64,000 nt of DNA from the NCBI RefSeq assembly GCF_049199905.1, contig NZ_JBLZPK010000019.1, positions 1 to 64,000 on the forward strand, given 5' to 3'. A program made the position numbers and the translations under genes. Shown one piece after another: positions 25,490-34,729 of the stretch (the first letter of the stretch is position 1; each line of letters starts with the position of its first letter). The DNA comes from Shinella sp032095155. GTDB taxonomy: Bacteria; Pseudomonadota; Alphaproteobacteria; Rhizobiales; Rhizobiaceae. The notes below the pieces were generated by a model. That model was not told the DNA's origin. It worked only from the letters and a program-made list of their open reading frames with translations, and made no database searches.

Positions 25490-25555
25490 GCGATCTTGAA
25501 GGTTGCCTGCGCGGCCGGCATCCAAGTCAGGCAGCTCTTCCGCTGGCGCAAATAG
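25490..25555 (+). pseudogene. Possible IS66-type TnpA fragment
   Basis: A short frame reads LKVACAAGIQVRQLFRWRK then stops. The xxAGIxxxQLFRWR pattern resembles the HTH end of IS66 OrfA proteins. It abuts the right end of the IS3 element, which may have inserted into an older IS. It is too short to be sure. Confidence 0.2.
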
Positions 25556-25712
25556 CCGTGCGAACCTAGATATTTCTAATTTCAAGGATGTAAGCCCCAA
25601 TAGAAAAAACGCTGTTTGCATTTTATTAAGATTGTTCGCAAAGACTGCTCTTGGGGACGGGCGAAATTCCAGGGGTGCACGTTGTGTGTAAACCAGCGAA
25701 TTGGAGATACCG

Positions 25713-26117
25713 ATGGCCGTGTCGCAGTCCACCATTCTCGTCGTCGAGGACGAACCGCTCATTCGCCTTATCCTGATCGAAGCTTTGGAGGGCGAGGGTT
25801 ATAGGGTATTGGCAGCGTCCAATGTCTTGGAAGCCATCGGACACATGGCAAGGCACGCCGAAATCGACGGTCTGGTGACGGACGTCGATCTGCCCGGTGG
25901 GCTGAGCGGCCTCGATCTGCTGGAACTGTTCAGCAATTGCCGGCCTGAAGCTGCCAGGATCGTCGTTTCAGGCAGGGGCGATCTGGAAAAAGCGGCGTTG
26001 CCGGCAGCGGTCCGGATTTTCGCGAAGCCCTATAGCCTCGTCAATGTGATCGCCGAACTCGACAATCAAATAGCGGCGAAAGACGCCTCCCTGCCTGCCA
26101 GCCGTATGCGTTCCTAG
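25713..26117 (+). CDS. Single-domain response regulator
   Basis: A 134-residue receiver. It has VVEDEPLIRL for the acidic pocket, Asp in LVTDVDLPGG as phospho-acceptor, a Ser in VVSGRGD where Thr/Ser is conserved, and Lys in IFAKPYS. There is no output domain. The start at 25713 follows GGAGATACC, and the in-frame ATG at 25701 is within the ribosome-binding region. It precedes a large hybrid kinase by 153 bases, so the two are probably one signalling unit. Its downstream partner is unknown. Confidence 0.87.
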   Translation: MAVSQSTILVVEDEPLIRLILIEALEGEGYRVLAASNVLEAIGHMARHAEIDGLVTDVDLPGGLSGLDLLELFSNCRPEAARIVVSGRGDLEKAALPAAVRIFAKPYSLVNVIAELDNQIAAKDASLPASRMRS

Positions 26118-26270
26118 CATCGAGGCGCGCTCGGCAGCCTTGGACCGCGTGGGCGCACACTGTCCCTCTTATGTTCCTTTCCATTTTTTCAAAAATTTCA
26201 CAGATTTACCACGCTTTCCAATTCCGCGGACGTCACCATATAAGCCCGAGACATCTTGAGAAACGGCAAA

Positions 26271-28733
26271 ATGACTTTTACTCCCAACGCAATCAGCGAA
26301 ATGGACCAACGTATCCGGGCGATCGACTGGGAGAAAACGTCCTTTGGTGGCGAAGCCGACTGGCCGCAGGAACTGAGGATGGCATTGAGCCTATGCCTCA
26401 CCACTGCGATTCCGACAGCCCTTTACTGGGGCGACGACCTCCGCCTCCTCTATAATGACGCCTGGGCGCCAATTGCCGGGGAAAAACATCCATGGGCGCT
26501 GGGGCGTCCGGCTCGCGAGGTCTGGGCCGATATCTGGCATGTGATCGAGCCCCAACTCCTCGCGGTACTGCAGACCGGCCAGGGATTTTCGGTCGCCGAT
26601 CAGATGCTGCCCATGAAGCGCGGCGGCCGCATACAGCAGACCCATTGGGATTATAGCTTCGCGCCGATCTTCGGGCCGAACGGCAAGGTCCTCGGCATAT
26701 TCAACCAAGGCAACGAAACGACGGCGCGCCTATCGGCCGAACGCGCGTTGCGCGCCAGTGAGGAGCGGCTGGAGTACGCTCTGCGTGCATCGGATACGGT
26801 AGGCACCTGGGACTGGGATGTTCCCAATGACCGGGTGATCGCCGATGCGCGCTTCGCGAAGCTTTACGGCGTGCCCCGCGAGAAGGCCGCCTCTGGCGCG
26901 CCTATCACCGACTTCTTCACGGCTATTCATCCCGACGATCTCCCCTGCGTGGAAAAGGCAATCGCTGCGGCATTGAAAGACGGCGGTATCTTCTCCCAGG
27001 AATACCGCCTCTATCAGCCGGACGGCACCCATAAATGGGTCATCGCCGAAGGCCGACCAACGCTCGCACCCGACGGAACGCCTCTGCGTTTCCCCGGCAT
27101 CAGCTTCGACATAACCAACCGCAAAACTGCCGAGGCGGCACTGCGCGACAGTGAGGAGCGATTCCGGGCCATCACCAACTCCATCGACCAGATGATCTGG
27201 TCGACCACACCAGACGGATTCCACGACTACTATAATCAGCGCTGGTACGATTTCACCGGCGTTCCGCCAGGCTCGACCGATGGCGAGGGCTGGGCCGGAA
27301 TGTTCCACCCCGAGGATCAGGACCGTGCTTGGTCGGTCTGGCGGCATAGCCTGGAGACAGGAGAGCCTTATCACATCGAGTATCGGCTCCGTCATCGAAG
27401 CGGAAAATATCGCTGGGTGCTGGGCCGCGCGCAACCTGTGTGCAACGAACATGGTGCAATCACCCGCTGGTTCGGATCTTGCACGGACATTCAGGACATC
27501 GTCGACGCACGGGAGGTTCTCGCCCGATCTCGTGAGGAGCTTGAAAAGGCGGTGCAAGAACGTACAGTCCGGCTGTTGGAGGCGGAAGCGCAGTTACGGC
27601 AGGCACAAAAGATGGAGGCGGTCGGGCAGCTCACCGGCGGTGTCGCCCACGATTTCAATAATATGCTCGCCGTCATTCTGGGCGCCATGAATCTGCTCGA
27701 AAGGCGCCTCGCGCGCGGGGAAACCGATCTTGGGCGTTATATCGAAGCCGCCAAGGACGGTGCAAACCGTGCAGCAGCTCTCACCCAACGTCTGCTCGCC
27801 TTTTCCCGCCGCCAGCCACTGCAGCCTGAGATAATCGAACCGAACCGCATGGTTGCGGGCATGAGCGACCTGCTGACGAGGGCTCTCGGGGAGCAAGTCC
27901 AGGTTGAAACCGTGCTCGCCGCTGGACTATGGCGCATAAGTGCGGATGTCAGCCAGCTTGAGAATGCGATCCTGAATCTTGCCGTGAACGGCCGCGATGC
28001 GATGCCGAACGGCGGCCGGCTCACCGTCGAAACGGCAAACACCTTCGTATCCGAGGACTATGCCCAGGAACATTCGATGTCGCCCGGCCAGTATGTGATG
28101 ATTGCGGTCACCGATACCGGAACAGGGATGAGCGGCGACACCCTCGCGAAAGCCTTCGATCCCTTCTTCACGACAAAGGAAGTCGGCAAGGGGTCCGGCC
28201 TCGGCCTGAGCCAAGTTTTTGGCTTCGTGCGCCAGTCCGGCGGACACGTGAAGATCTACTCCGAACCGGGCCACGGTACCACCGTGAAACTATACCTACC
28301 CCGTCATTACGGTGAGACGGAAACCAGAGAGGTTTCGCCGCAGAATGCTGAGCCTGCTCGCGGCGCACACGGTGAACTCGTGTTGGTGGTGGAGGATGAC
28401 GAACGGGTGCGCAACTTCTCGGTGGAGGCGCTGCGTGAACTTGGTTACACAGTGATGGAGGCCGAAAGCGGCGCGGCAGCGCTTGCCCTCTTGGGAACGG
28501 GTCTCAAGCCCGCGCTCCTCTTTACTGATATCGTCATGCCGGAGATGACGGGCCGCGAACTCGCAACGCTCGCAACGAAAAAGTTAGGTGAGTTGAAGGT
28601 GCTCTACACCACCGGCTATACCCGCAACGCCGTCGTTCATAACGGCATCTTGGATGCGGGCACCCAGTTGCTTCAAAAGCCTTTCAGTCTGGAGCAACTA
28701 GCTGAAAAGGTTCGGCGTGTTATGGACGGTTAG
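26271..28733 (+). CDS. PAS-containing hybrid sensor histidine kinase
   Basis: An 820-residue soluble hybrid kinase. A first sensor module (residues 10-150) opens with RIRAIDWEKTSFGG. PAS domains follow near 165-285 and 293-410, then a coil at 412-445. The HisKA block GGVAHDFNNML has His460, the HATPase has Asn569 and Asn573, and a C-terminal receiver carries Asp753 and Lys803. Its architecture after the first PAS is the same as the RHH-fused kinase at 19404-22502 but without the RHH and with one receiver, so the two are paralogues. The ATG at 26271 is chosen over a TTG at 26256. The sensed signal is unknown. Confidence 0.9.
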   Translation: MTFTPNAISEMDQRIRAIDWEKTSFGGEADWPQELRMALSLCLTTAIPTALYWGDDLRLLYNDAWAPIAGEKHPWALGRPAREVWADIWHVIEPQLLAVLQTGQGFSVADQMLPMKRGGRIQQTHWDYSFAPIFGPNGKVLGIFNQGNETTARLSAERALRASEERLEYALRASDTVGTWDWDVPNDRVIADARFAKLYGVPREKAASGAPITDFFTAIHPDDLPCVEKAIAAALKDGGIFSQEYRLYQPDGTHKWVIAEGRPTLAPDGTPLRFPGISFDITNRKTAEAALRDSEERFRAITNSIDQMIWSTTPDGFHDYYNQRWYDFTGVPPGSTDGEGWAGMFHPEDQDRAWSVWRHSLETGEPYHIEYRLRHRSGKYRWVLGRAQPVCNEHGAITRWFGSCTDIQDIVDAREVLARSREELEKAVQERTVRLLEAEAQLRQAQKMEAVGQLTGGVAHDFNNMLAVILGAMNLLERRLARGETDLGRYIEAAKDGANRAAALTQRLLAFSRRQPLQPEIIEPNRMVAGMSDLLTRALGEQVQVETVLAAGLWRISADVSQLENAILNLAVNGRDAMPNGGRLTVETANTFVSEDYAQEHSMSPGQYVMIAVTDTGTGMSGDTLAKAFDPFFTTKEVGKGSGLGLSQVFGFVRQSGGHVKIYSEPGHGTTVKLYLPRHYGETETREVSPQNAEPARGAHGELVLVVEDDERVRNFSVEALRELGYTVMEAESGAAALALLGTGLKPALLFTDIVMPEMTGRELATLATKKLGELKVLYTTGYTRNAVVHNGILDAGTQLLQKPFSLEQLAEKVRRVMDG

Positions 28734-28827
28734 GTGTACCACTTTGAAGTCAGGAAACGACAGCTCGCTCCGTCTGTAACGCGAGGTCACTTTGTCAACG
28801 CGCGCGGCCGCATTACCTTGACGGTGT

Positions 28828-30318
28828 TCATTTTAGATCCAGCGGATAGACAGGCCGTCGAACGTGAACATAGCTTCGCCGAGCAAGATCCGGTGAGCTG
28901 AGTCCGCCGGCATCCATGACGATCATGCGGGCCGCGATCGGGCCAAAGGCGCCCTTGAAATGCTGCATTGACTTCACCGCAAGGATCGCTTTTTCCGTTG
29001 GCTCGATGCCCACCGCGCGGAAGATGTTCTTGTCCAGCATCTGCATGCGCTCCGAAACGATCATTATATCGATGCCGTCGACACGCAGGCAAACGCTCCG
29101 GCCACAGGTACCCGGCAGCCCGGTAAACATAGGTCCCTCGAATACGAAACGGCCATCGCTGATGGCCATCACCCTGCCTGATACCGTCAGCGGGCCTCCC
29201 CCGACTGTAGGGTCCTTTCGCCCACCGATCGTCACGGTTATGTCATCCCCGACACCGGTTGCGGCGATCTCCGCGACAGCCTCTGGATCGAGCAATGCTC
29301 CGGCGGCGGCATTGGATAGTTTCGCTTGCAGCATGGCCGCGATCAGTGCGGTGCAATCGCTGTAGGCGCCCGAGCCCGGATTGTCGGAAAAGTCCGCCAC
29401 CACAACAATGCCATCCGCAGGGTCGGCATCCTTCAGCGCCGCGATACATTCGACAAGCGGCACCGGCTGCGCCCATTCGTGACGGTAGGACCAGATGGCG
29501 GCGCAAAGGCGCTCGCCAACACGCTCTGCCACCTCCGTCTGCGCAACCGCACTATCATATGTAACGACGACGCTTGGCCCGGCGGCCCAGACATCGGCAT
29601 CCGTAAAGCCGGCATTGACCGAGACATTGAGGATGCCTGGTGCCGCAGCTTCGGCATCAGCCCTTTCAAGAAGGCGGCACATCGGACCGTTGTCGGTGGT
29701 GCGCCCGTCGTCGCAGCCGAGCAGCATGGGCGGGCGGGCGATGGCGAGTTTCGGTACAATCTCGCCAGCCATCGCGTCGTGCAGCAGAACGCAAGCCCTG
29801 ACGCCGACTTCCCGCATATCGACATGCGGATAGGTTCGAAACGAGATGGAAATCTGCACGAGCGCCGCAAGGTCGTCGAACACATTGGCGTGGAGATCGA
29901 GTGTAATGGCCACCGGGATGTCGTCACCCACGACGGAACGAACCTCCCGAAGGAACTGACAGTCGCCATCCTCGTCCGTCTCGGTGACCATGGCGCCATG
30001 CAGCGCGACGAATATCCCGTCGAAAGGGCCGCTTTCGCGCAGTCGGTACAGGCATTCCTGCGTTATCTCGGCGCGCGCCTCCTCGCGGATGATACCATTC
30101 GGCTCAGCATGTGCCGCGACGATGTAGACCGGCGTCCAGCCTTTTTCCCGCGCAATCTCGATTGCTCCGCCGACCTCCGAACCCGTGCCCTCGAAATTGT
30201 GCGGGATTTCCTCACCCTTGAAATAATGCGACGCGTGAAAATCTTCGATACCGGTCCGGTTCAAAGTGAAGGTATTAGATTCGTTGATAAACTCGATGAT
30301 AGCGACACGATAGGACAT
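28828..30318 (-). CDS. M81 family metallopeptidase (MlrC-like)
   Basis: A 496-residue member of the MlrC/M81 group, named for microcystin breakdown but widespread in rhizobia. The N-terminal domain shows VAIIEFINESNTF, FVALHGAMVTE and ITLDLHANV with presumptive zinc ligands. The C-terminal part has ADFSDNPGSGAYSD and FKGAFGPIA. It begins after AGGGAAGGG. It is the last gene of a leftward transcript starting with an amino-acid type binding protein, so it probably cleaves an imported small peptide or amide. No mlrA or mlrB is present, so microcystin use is not implied. Confidence 0.85.
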   Translation of the reverse strand: MSYRVAIIEFINESNTFTLNRTGIEDFHASHYFKGEEIPHNFEGTGSEVGGAIEIAREKGWTPVYIVAAHAEPNGIIREEARAEITQECLYRLRESGPFDGIFVALHGAMVTETDEDGDCQFLREVRSVVGDDIPVAITLDLHANVFDDLAALVQISISFRTYPHVDMREVGVRACVLLHDAMAGEIVPKLAIARPPMLLGCDDGRTTDNGPMCRLLERADAEAAAPGILNVSVNAGFTDADVWAAGPSVVVTYDSAVAQTEVAERVGERLCAAIWSYRHEWAQPVPLVECIAALKDADPADGIVVVADFSDNPGSGAYSDCTALIAAMLQAKLSNAAAGALLDPEAVAEIAATGVGDDITVTIGGRKDPTVGGGPLTVSGRVMAISDGRFVFEGPMFTGLPGTCGRSVCLRVDGIDIMIVSERMQMLDKNIFRAVGIEPTEKAILAVKSMQHFKGAFGPIAARMIVMDAGGLSSPDLARRSYVHVRRPVYPLDLK

Positions 30319-30330
30319 GAAAACCCTTCC

Positions 30331-30347
30331 CTGCCGTTACGCGGCAG
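30331..30347 (-). promoter_or_regulatory. Small stem-loop before the M81 gene
   Basis: CTGCCG and CGGCAG pair across a 5-base loop between the ABC ATPase stop and the ribosome-binding site of the M81 gene. It is probably an intercistronic stem. It is short, so the call is weak. Confidence 0.35.
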
Positions 30348-30395
30348 ACAATGACGAAACGAATGAGTTTGGTGTCGGGCGCTCCATGGCGAACC

Positions 30396-31136
30396 TCAAT
30401 GCGCGATGCGGCTGAGGAAACGACGAGAACGGAGCGCGGCCTTTGGACTGAAGAAAGTGTCGGGAGCAACGGCCTCGACGATCTCGCCCCCTTCCATGAA
30501 AACAATACGGTCGGCGATGCGGCGCGCAAATCCCATTTCGTGGGTCACGCACAGCATCGTCATTCCATTCGCGGCGAGCTTGGCCATGACCTCGAGCACT
30601 TCGGTAATCGACTCGGGATCAAGCGCTGAGGTCGGCTCATCGAACAGCATGACCTGGGGCTTGAGGCAGAGGCTGCGGGCTATGGCAACCCGCTGCTGCT
30701 GACCACCTGAAAGCTGGTAGGGGAACTTGCCGGCGTGCCCGTCCATGCGCACGCTGGCAAGCAGTTCCATGGCAAACGCCTCGGCCTCCGCCCGTGCGAC
30801 CCCATGGGTATGGATGGGCGAGAGGGTGCAGTTGCCGAGCACGGAGAGATGCGGGATGAGGTTGAAATGCTGAAAGCACATGCCGACGCGGTTTCGCACG
30901 GCCCGTACGGTCGCCGGCCGGTCGTCGAGCACGATGCCGTCCACCGTCAGCGCACCTGACTGGTGGGCTTCGAGCCGGTTGACGCAACGGATGAGCGTCG
31001 ATTTGCCCGAGCCGGACTGCCCACACAGGACGATGCGTTCTCCAGGGGAAATCGCAAGCTCGATATCCTTCAGCGCATGGAATGCACCATAGAACTTGTT
31101 GAGCTTTTCGAAGCGGACGGCGGGCAGCTCTTCCAT
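30396..31136 (-). CDS. Polar amino-acid ABC transporter ATP-binding protein
   Basis: A 246-residue ATPase of the GlnQ/HisP class. It has Walker A GQSGSGKST, a Q-loop in MCFQHFNL, signature LSGGQQQRVAIARSL, Walker B VMLFDEPTSALD and the switch His in CVTHEMGFA. The start at 31136 follows AGGAGAGAAG. It lies 10 bases after the second permease gene and completes a PAAT importer with two permeases and a binding protein. The Walker A has Cys-Gly before the loop rather than Ile-Gly, an ordinary variation. Confidence 0.93.
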   Translation of the reverse strand: MEELPAVRFEKLNKFYGAFHALKDIELAISPGERIVLCGQSGSGKSTLIRCVNRLEAHQSGALTVDGIVLDDRPATVRAVRNRVGMCFQHFNLIPHLSVLGNCTLSPIHTHGVARAEAEAFAMELLASVRMDGHAGKFPYQLSGGQQQRVAIARSLCLKPQVMLFDEPTSALDPESITEVLEVMAKLAANGMTMLCVTHEMGFARRIADRIVFMEGGEIVEAVAPDTFFSPKAALRSRRFLSRIAH

Positions 31137-31146
31137 GACTTCTCTC

Positions 31147-31824
31147 CTACCGAGCGACCCAGGGGGTGCGGGTCTCGATCCGCCGCACACCCCATTCAAT
31201 GAAGAGCACGACGACGAGATAATGGGCAGCTGCAACGTAGTAGACGCTGAGATCGAAGGTCTTCGAAAAGATGAAGCGCGCCTGGCCCATCAGATCGAAC
31301 ACCGTGATGACAGCCAGAAGCGATGTGGATTTCAGCAGCAGGATCACTTCATTGCCGAGTGCCGGGAGGGCCTTGGAAAGGGCGATCGGCAAGAGCACAC
31401 GCCGGAAGGCCACCCAGCGGGTAAGGTTGAGCGCGGCATTGGTTTCCAGAATGGAGCGGGAGATCGTATCGAGGCTGCCGCGGATGATCTCCGCCTGATA
31501 GGCGGCAGTGTTCAGGATAAGCGCGAGCAGGCCGCAATAATAGGCGTCGCGGAAGAACCACCAGAGCCCCGCCTGCCGCAGTTCGCCGCTGAATTGTCCG
31601 GCACCGTAGTAGATCAGGAAGAGCAGCACCAGCATGGGCAATCCGCGCAGGACATTGACGTAGCCGAGTGCCAGAAACCCCAGGAGGCCCGTTGCGCGCG
31701 AGCGCGCCACGCCGATCGGCACCGCCAGGAAGAAGCCGAGAACGATGGCGGATGCCGTGAGGCCGATCGTGGTGAAGAGTCCATCGCGCCAGAGCGTCCA
31801 GTTGTCCAGCCAAAGGTCAAGCAT
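31147..31824 (-). CDS. Polar amino-acid ABC transporter permease (HisM/GlnP class)
   Basis: A 225-residue membrane protein with about five hydrophobic segments. The PAAT permease motifs LRGLPMLVLLFLIYYG and NTAAYQAEIIRGSL are present. The EAA-like loop reads ALNLTRWVAFRRVLLPIAL. The start at 31824 overlaps the previous permease stop by 8 bases, showing tight coupling. The two permeases should form a heterodimer. Confidence 0.9.
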   Translation of the reverse strand: MLDLWLDNWTLWRDGLFTTIGLTASAIVLGFFLAVPIGVARSRATGLLGFLALGYVNVLRGLPMLVLLFLIYYGAGQFSGELRQAGLWWFFRDAYYCGLLALILNTAAYQAEIIRGSLDTISRSILETNAALNLTRWVAFRRVLLPIALSKALPALGNEVILLLKSTSLLAVITVFDLMGQARFIFSKTFDLSVYYVAAAHYLVVVLFIEWGVRRIETRTPWVAR

Positions 31825-32542
31825 GCTGGCCCCCTGCGGCAGTGAACCCACGCGAAGCCCGCCCTTCGAGTACCTTCTGCACCAGAGAGGACAGCGTCAC
31901 CAGCCCGACATAGATTGTGCCGATGGCCAGATAGAACAGGAACGGCTCGCGCGTCGTATTGATCGCGATGACCGCGACATGGGTGAGATCGCTCAGCGCG
32001 ATGACGGAAACGAGGGAGGTATCCTTGAGAAGGATGACCCAGAGATTGCCGAAGCCGGGCAGCGCATGGCGCCAGAGCTGCGGCAGGATCACCTTGTGGA
32101 AGGATCTTGCTCGCGAGAGACCGAGTGCAGCCGCAGCCTCGAATTGTCCGTTGCCGACGGCGTTCATCGCCGCACGCACGACCTCGCTGCCATAGGCGCT
32201 GATCACAAGGCTCAGCGCCACGAGTCCGGCAAAGAAGGGACTGATGGAAAGGTCGGCCTGCGGAAGGAAACGTCGCACCAGCCAGCTCAGCACGGCCTGC
32301 GCCTGATAGTAGAGAATAAGGAGCGTCAGAATTTCCGGCAGGCTTTTGAAAACGGTCGCATAGGCCTGCCCGACGATCCGCACCGGCGCCAGCGACGAGG
32401 AGCGCGCACAATGGATCGCGAAGGACAGCACGATGGCCACCGGAAAGGTTGCAAGGGCGAGGGCGAGGGTGACGCAGAGACCCCACAAAATCTCGTCACC
32501 CCAGCCGCCAGGCCCGATGACTAGAAGGGATAATATGTCCAT
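31817..32542 (-). CDS. Polar amino-acid ABC transporter permease (HisQ class)
   Basis: A 241-residue membrane protein with the motifs FKSLPEILTLLILYYQAQ and SAYGSEVVRAAMNAV. The EAA loop is AALGLSRARSFHKVILPQLW. An ATG at 32542 preceded by GACAGG is preferred over a GTG 15 bases upstream. It is the partner of the permease that follows. Substrate class is polar or charged amino acids or small opine-like compounds, by family. Confidence 0.9.
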   Translation of the reverse strand: MDILSLLVIGPGGWGDEILWGLCVTLALALATFPVAIVLSFAIHCARSSSLAPVRIVGQAYATVFKSLPEILTLLILYYQAQAVLSWLVRRFLPQADLSISPFFAGLVALSLVISAYGSEVVRAAMNAVGNGQFEAAAALGLSRARSFHKVILPQLWRHALPGFGNLWVILLKDTSLVSVIALSDLTHVAVIAINTTREPFLFYLAIGTIYVGLVTLSSLVQKVLEGRASRGFTAAGGQHA

Positions 32543-32572
32543 GACCTGTCTCGGCACGTGCTGACGGCAGAC

Positions 32573-32592
32573 AAAGCCCGCAGCCGGGCCTT
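32573..32592 (-). promoter_or_regulatory. Intercistronic stem-loop after amino-acid binding protein
   Basis: AAAGCCCG (32573-32580) and CGGGCCTT (32585-32592) can pair over a 4-base loop, with one G-U pair on the transcribed strand. It sits in the 78-base gap between the binding-protein stop and the first permease start, the same position as stems in the other importers here. Confidence 0.5.
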
Positions 32593-32620
32593 GCCATAGT
32601 TTACGCCTGTCTGGATCGGG

Positions 32621-33418
32621 TTACTTGCCGAAGAGCTCGCTCGCATTCTTCGGCTTCTGACGGATGTCGAAGTCGAAATACTTCTTGCGGATCGTGTCGT
32701 AGGTGCCATTGCTCACGAGTTCGGCGAGGGCGGCGTTCACACGTTCGCGCAGGGCATCGTCATCTTTGCGGAAAGCAAGGCCAGCTCCCAGCGTGCCGTC
32801 CTGCAGGAACTCTTCGCCCACGAAAACACAGCAATCCTCGTCCTGCGCCAGCCAGTCGGCACTGGCGATCTTGGATTCAACCAGAAGGTCCAGGCGGCTG
32901 CTCTTCATATCAAGGAAGGCCTCACCGAGCGTCGGATAAAGCTTCACCTCGTTGTCGGGGAAAAACTGCTTGAGCATGTCGACGGCAATCGAGCCGGATT
33001 GCGTACCGATTACGAGGTCCTTCGCCGCGGCCGGCTTGACGTCGGCAAGACCAAGCTCCTTTAGCGCTACAAAACGCATGGTGTTGAAGTAGTAGGGGTC
33101 GGAGAAGCTGACCTTTTCCATGCGCGCGTCGGTGATGGCCATGGAGGAGGCGATGATGTCGAACTTGCTGGCCTGGAGTGCTGGAATGATGCCACTCCAC
33201 TCGTTGACGCTCCATTCGCACTCAGCCTTCAGCTCGGCGCAGATCGCGTTGCCGAGATCGATGTCGAAGCCCTTTAGCTGGCCATCCTCGGCGACATAGT
33301 TGAAGGGCGGGTAAGCGCCCTCTGCTCCCATGCGGATTGTCTCTGCCTTCGCCGAAAGCGCGCCGGTCAGCACGAGCGCCATCGCTGCGCATGCATAAAG
33401 CTTCATTTTTTTCATCAT
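32621..33418 (-). CDS. Amino-acid ABC transporter substrate-binding protein
   Basis: A 265-residue periplasmic protein. The signal peptide is MMKKMKLYACAAMALVLTG, cleaved after SAKA. The SBP_bac_3 fold shows GAEGAYPPFNYVAEDGQLKG, FDIDLGNAICAELK and the ligand loop IIASSMAITDARMEKVSFS. GAGGGAACG precedes the ATG. A pair Cys-Cys (EDCCVF) late in the protein is unusual. It is the first gene of the leftward importer-M81 transcript and is divergent from a LysR regulator. Confidence 0.92.
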   Translation of the reverse strand: MMKKMKLYACAAMALVLTGALSAKAETIRMGAEGAYPPFNYVAEDGQLKGFDIDLGNAICAELKAECEWSVNEWSGIIPALQASKFDIIASSMAITDARMEKVSFSDPYYFNTMRFVALKELGLADVKPAAAKDLVIGTQSGSIAVDMLKQFFPDNEVKLYPTLGEAFLDMKSSRLDLLVESKIASADWLAQDEDCCVFVGEEFLQDGTLGAGLAFRKDDDALRERVNAALAELVSNGTYDTIRKKYFDFDIRQKPKNASELFGK

Positions 33419-33504
33419 CGTTCCCTCGTTCTTCTTTGCTGCCGGATTGCCTGCCACACGCGCTCCACCCGGCACGCCAGGCACCGAAGTCGGAAATAAA
33501 ACAT

Positions 33505-33514
33505 TGAAATTTCA
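33505..33514. promoter_or_regulatory. Palindrome in divergent LysR/importer promoter
   Basis: TGAAATTTCA is a perfect 10-bp palindrome about midway in the 216-base gap between the binding-protein gene and the LysR gene. LysR proteins often bind AT-rich interrupted palindromes here. There is no direct proof. Confidence 0.3.
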
Positions 33515-33634
33515 GAGGCGCGCAGAAATGGGGCATCCAGTCCATTTTCATTCTGCCCCCATAGAATTACTGTTGAGATAGCGGCGCAACAATGCAAAAG
33601 ATATATTCTTGATCATTAGTTTTTCTCATGTCCA

Positions 33635-34540
33635 ATGACCGAACGCCAACGCCGAAAGCAGCTCGCTAACCTGCGCGCCCTCCGCGCCTTCGAGGCTGTG
33701 GGTCACCACCGAAGCTTCACGGCGGCGGCGAACGAACTTGCCGTCAGCCAGGGCGCCGTGAGCCACCAGATCAAGCACCTCGAAGAGCGGCTGGGCCGGC
33801 GCTTACTGGAGCGCAATGCGCGCGGCGTCAGCCTCACCTCGGAAGGCAGCCTCCTGCTCGATGTCTGCGCGCGTGCCTTTGAGGAAATCGCCAACGCCCT
33901 GTCGCTTATTGGTCAGGAGAACGATACGAGGATACTGCGCATCCGGACCGGCCCGTTCTTCGCAATGGAGGTGCTCGTGCCCCGTATGGCAGCTTTTCTT
34001 GCCCAGAACCCCGGCATTCAGCTCCATCTCATTAACCTGGAAGAACGAAGCGGCGGCCAAGAGCGCGAGGACGCGCAGATAAAGTACTGCCTCAACCCGC
34101 CGGCGGGCCAACATGCGATTGAGGTGCTGCGCGAGCGCCTTGTGCCAGTGTGCAGCCCAGCCCTGCTGGCGAGCGTCGAACCCGACACCGACATTCTATT
34201 TAGCCAAAACGTCGCGCGCCTTCACTATCGTGATGCGAGCGACTGGAAAAATTGGTTCGCTCACAACAACCTGCAGGAAACGCGCACGATCGCTAACCTC
34301 TTCTTCGACGACCAGCACACACTGCTCGCTGCCGCCCGGTCCGGCCACGGCATCGGCTTCTCGCATCGCGCCTTCGTGGAGGCGGACGTCGCGCGGGGTA
34401 CGCTCTGCATCCTCTCCGAGGATATGTTTCAGCCGGAAGAATCTTACAAATTCATCTGCACCAAAGAGAGCATGAACGGCAATCCCGCTCTCGCACGATT
34501 CCGGGATTGGCTGATCGAGGAGGTACAAGCCATTCGCTAG
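33635..34540 (+). CDS. LysR-family transcriptional regulator
   Basis: A 301-residue regulator of the GcvA-like branch. The HTH at about 18-60 reads SFTAAANELAVSQGAVSHQI, and an effector domain covers residues 95-298. It is transcribed divergently from the amino-acid importer and M81 operon, the usual geometry for a LysR activator of its neighbour. No strong ribosome-binding site precedes the ATG at 33635. The other ATG at 33628 is out of frame. Confidence 0.9.
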   Translation: MTERQRRKQLANLRALRAFEAVGHHRSFTAAANELAVSQGAVSHQIKHLEERLGRRLLERNARGVSLTSEGSLLLDVCARAFEEIANALSLIGQENDTRILRIRTGPFFAMEVLVPRMAAFLAQNPGIQLHLINLEERSGGQEREDAQIKYCLNPPAGQHAIEVLRERLVPVCSPALLASVEPDTDILFSQNVARLHYRDASDWKNWFAHNNLQETRTIANLFFDDQHTLLAAARSGHGIGFSHRAFVEADVARGTLCILSEDMFQPEESYKFICTKESMNGNPALARFRDWLIEEVQAIR

Positions 34541-34729
34541 TGGAAATGATGCAAAACAGTTTTGTGTCGCATCCTTCGACTTCACATATTGCCGTGTGAG
34601 CACTCTCGCTTCCGATGCTCTGCATGCCTCCGGACTTGGCATCCATCACCGCGCAGGTGGTACGCCGAAGCCATTGCCGTCTTGAGAACATGGTTCTCAG
34701 CCGTAAGCTCGAACACCACCGAGGCGCGG

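Noticed and set aside
28828..30318. Microcystin degradation cluster
   Set aside because: Only the MlrC-type M81 peptidase is present. mlrA, mlrB and mlrD are missing, and the family is common without that role.
34541..34729. Possible extra small genes between LysR and the epimerase
   Set aside because: Frames on both strands are low-complexity or lack start signals. Nothing recognisable is seen.
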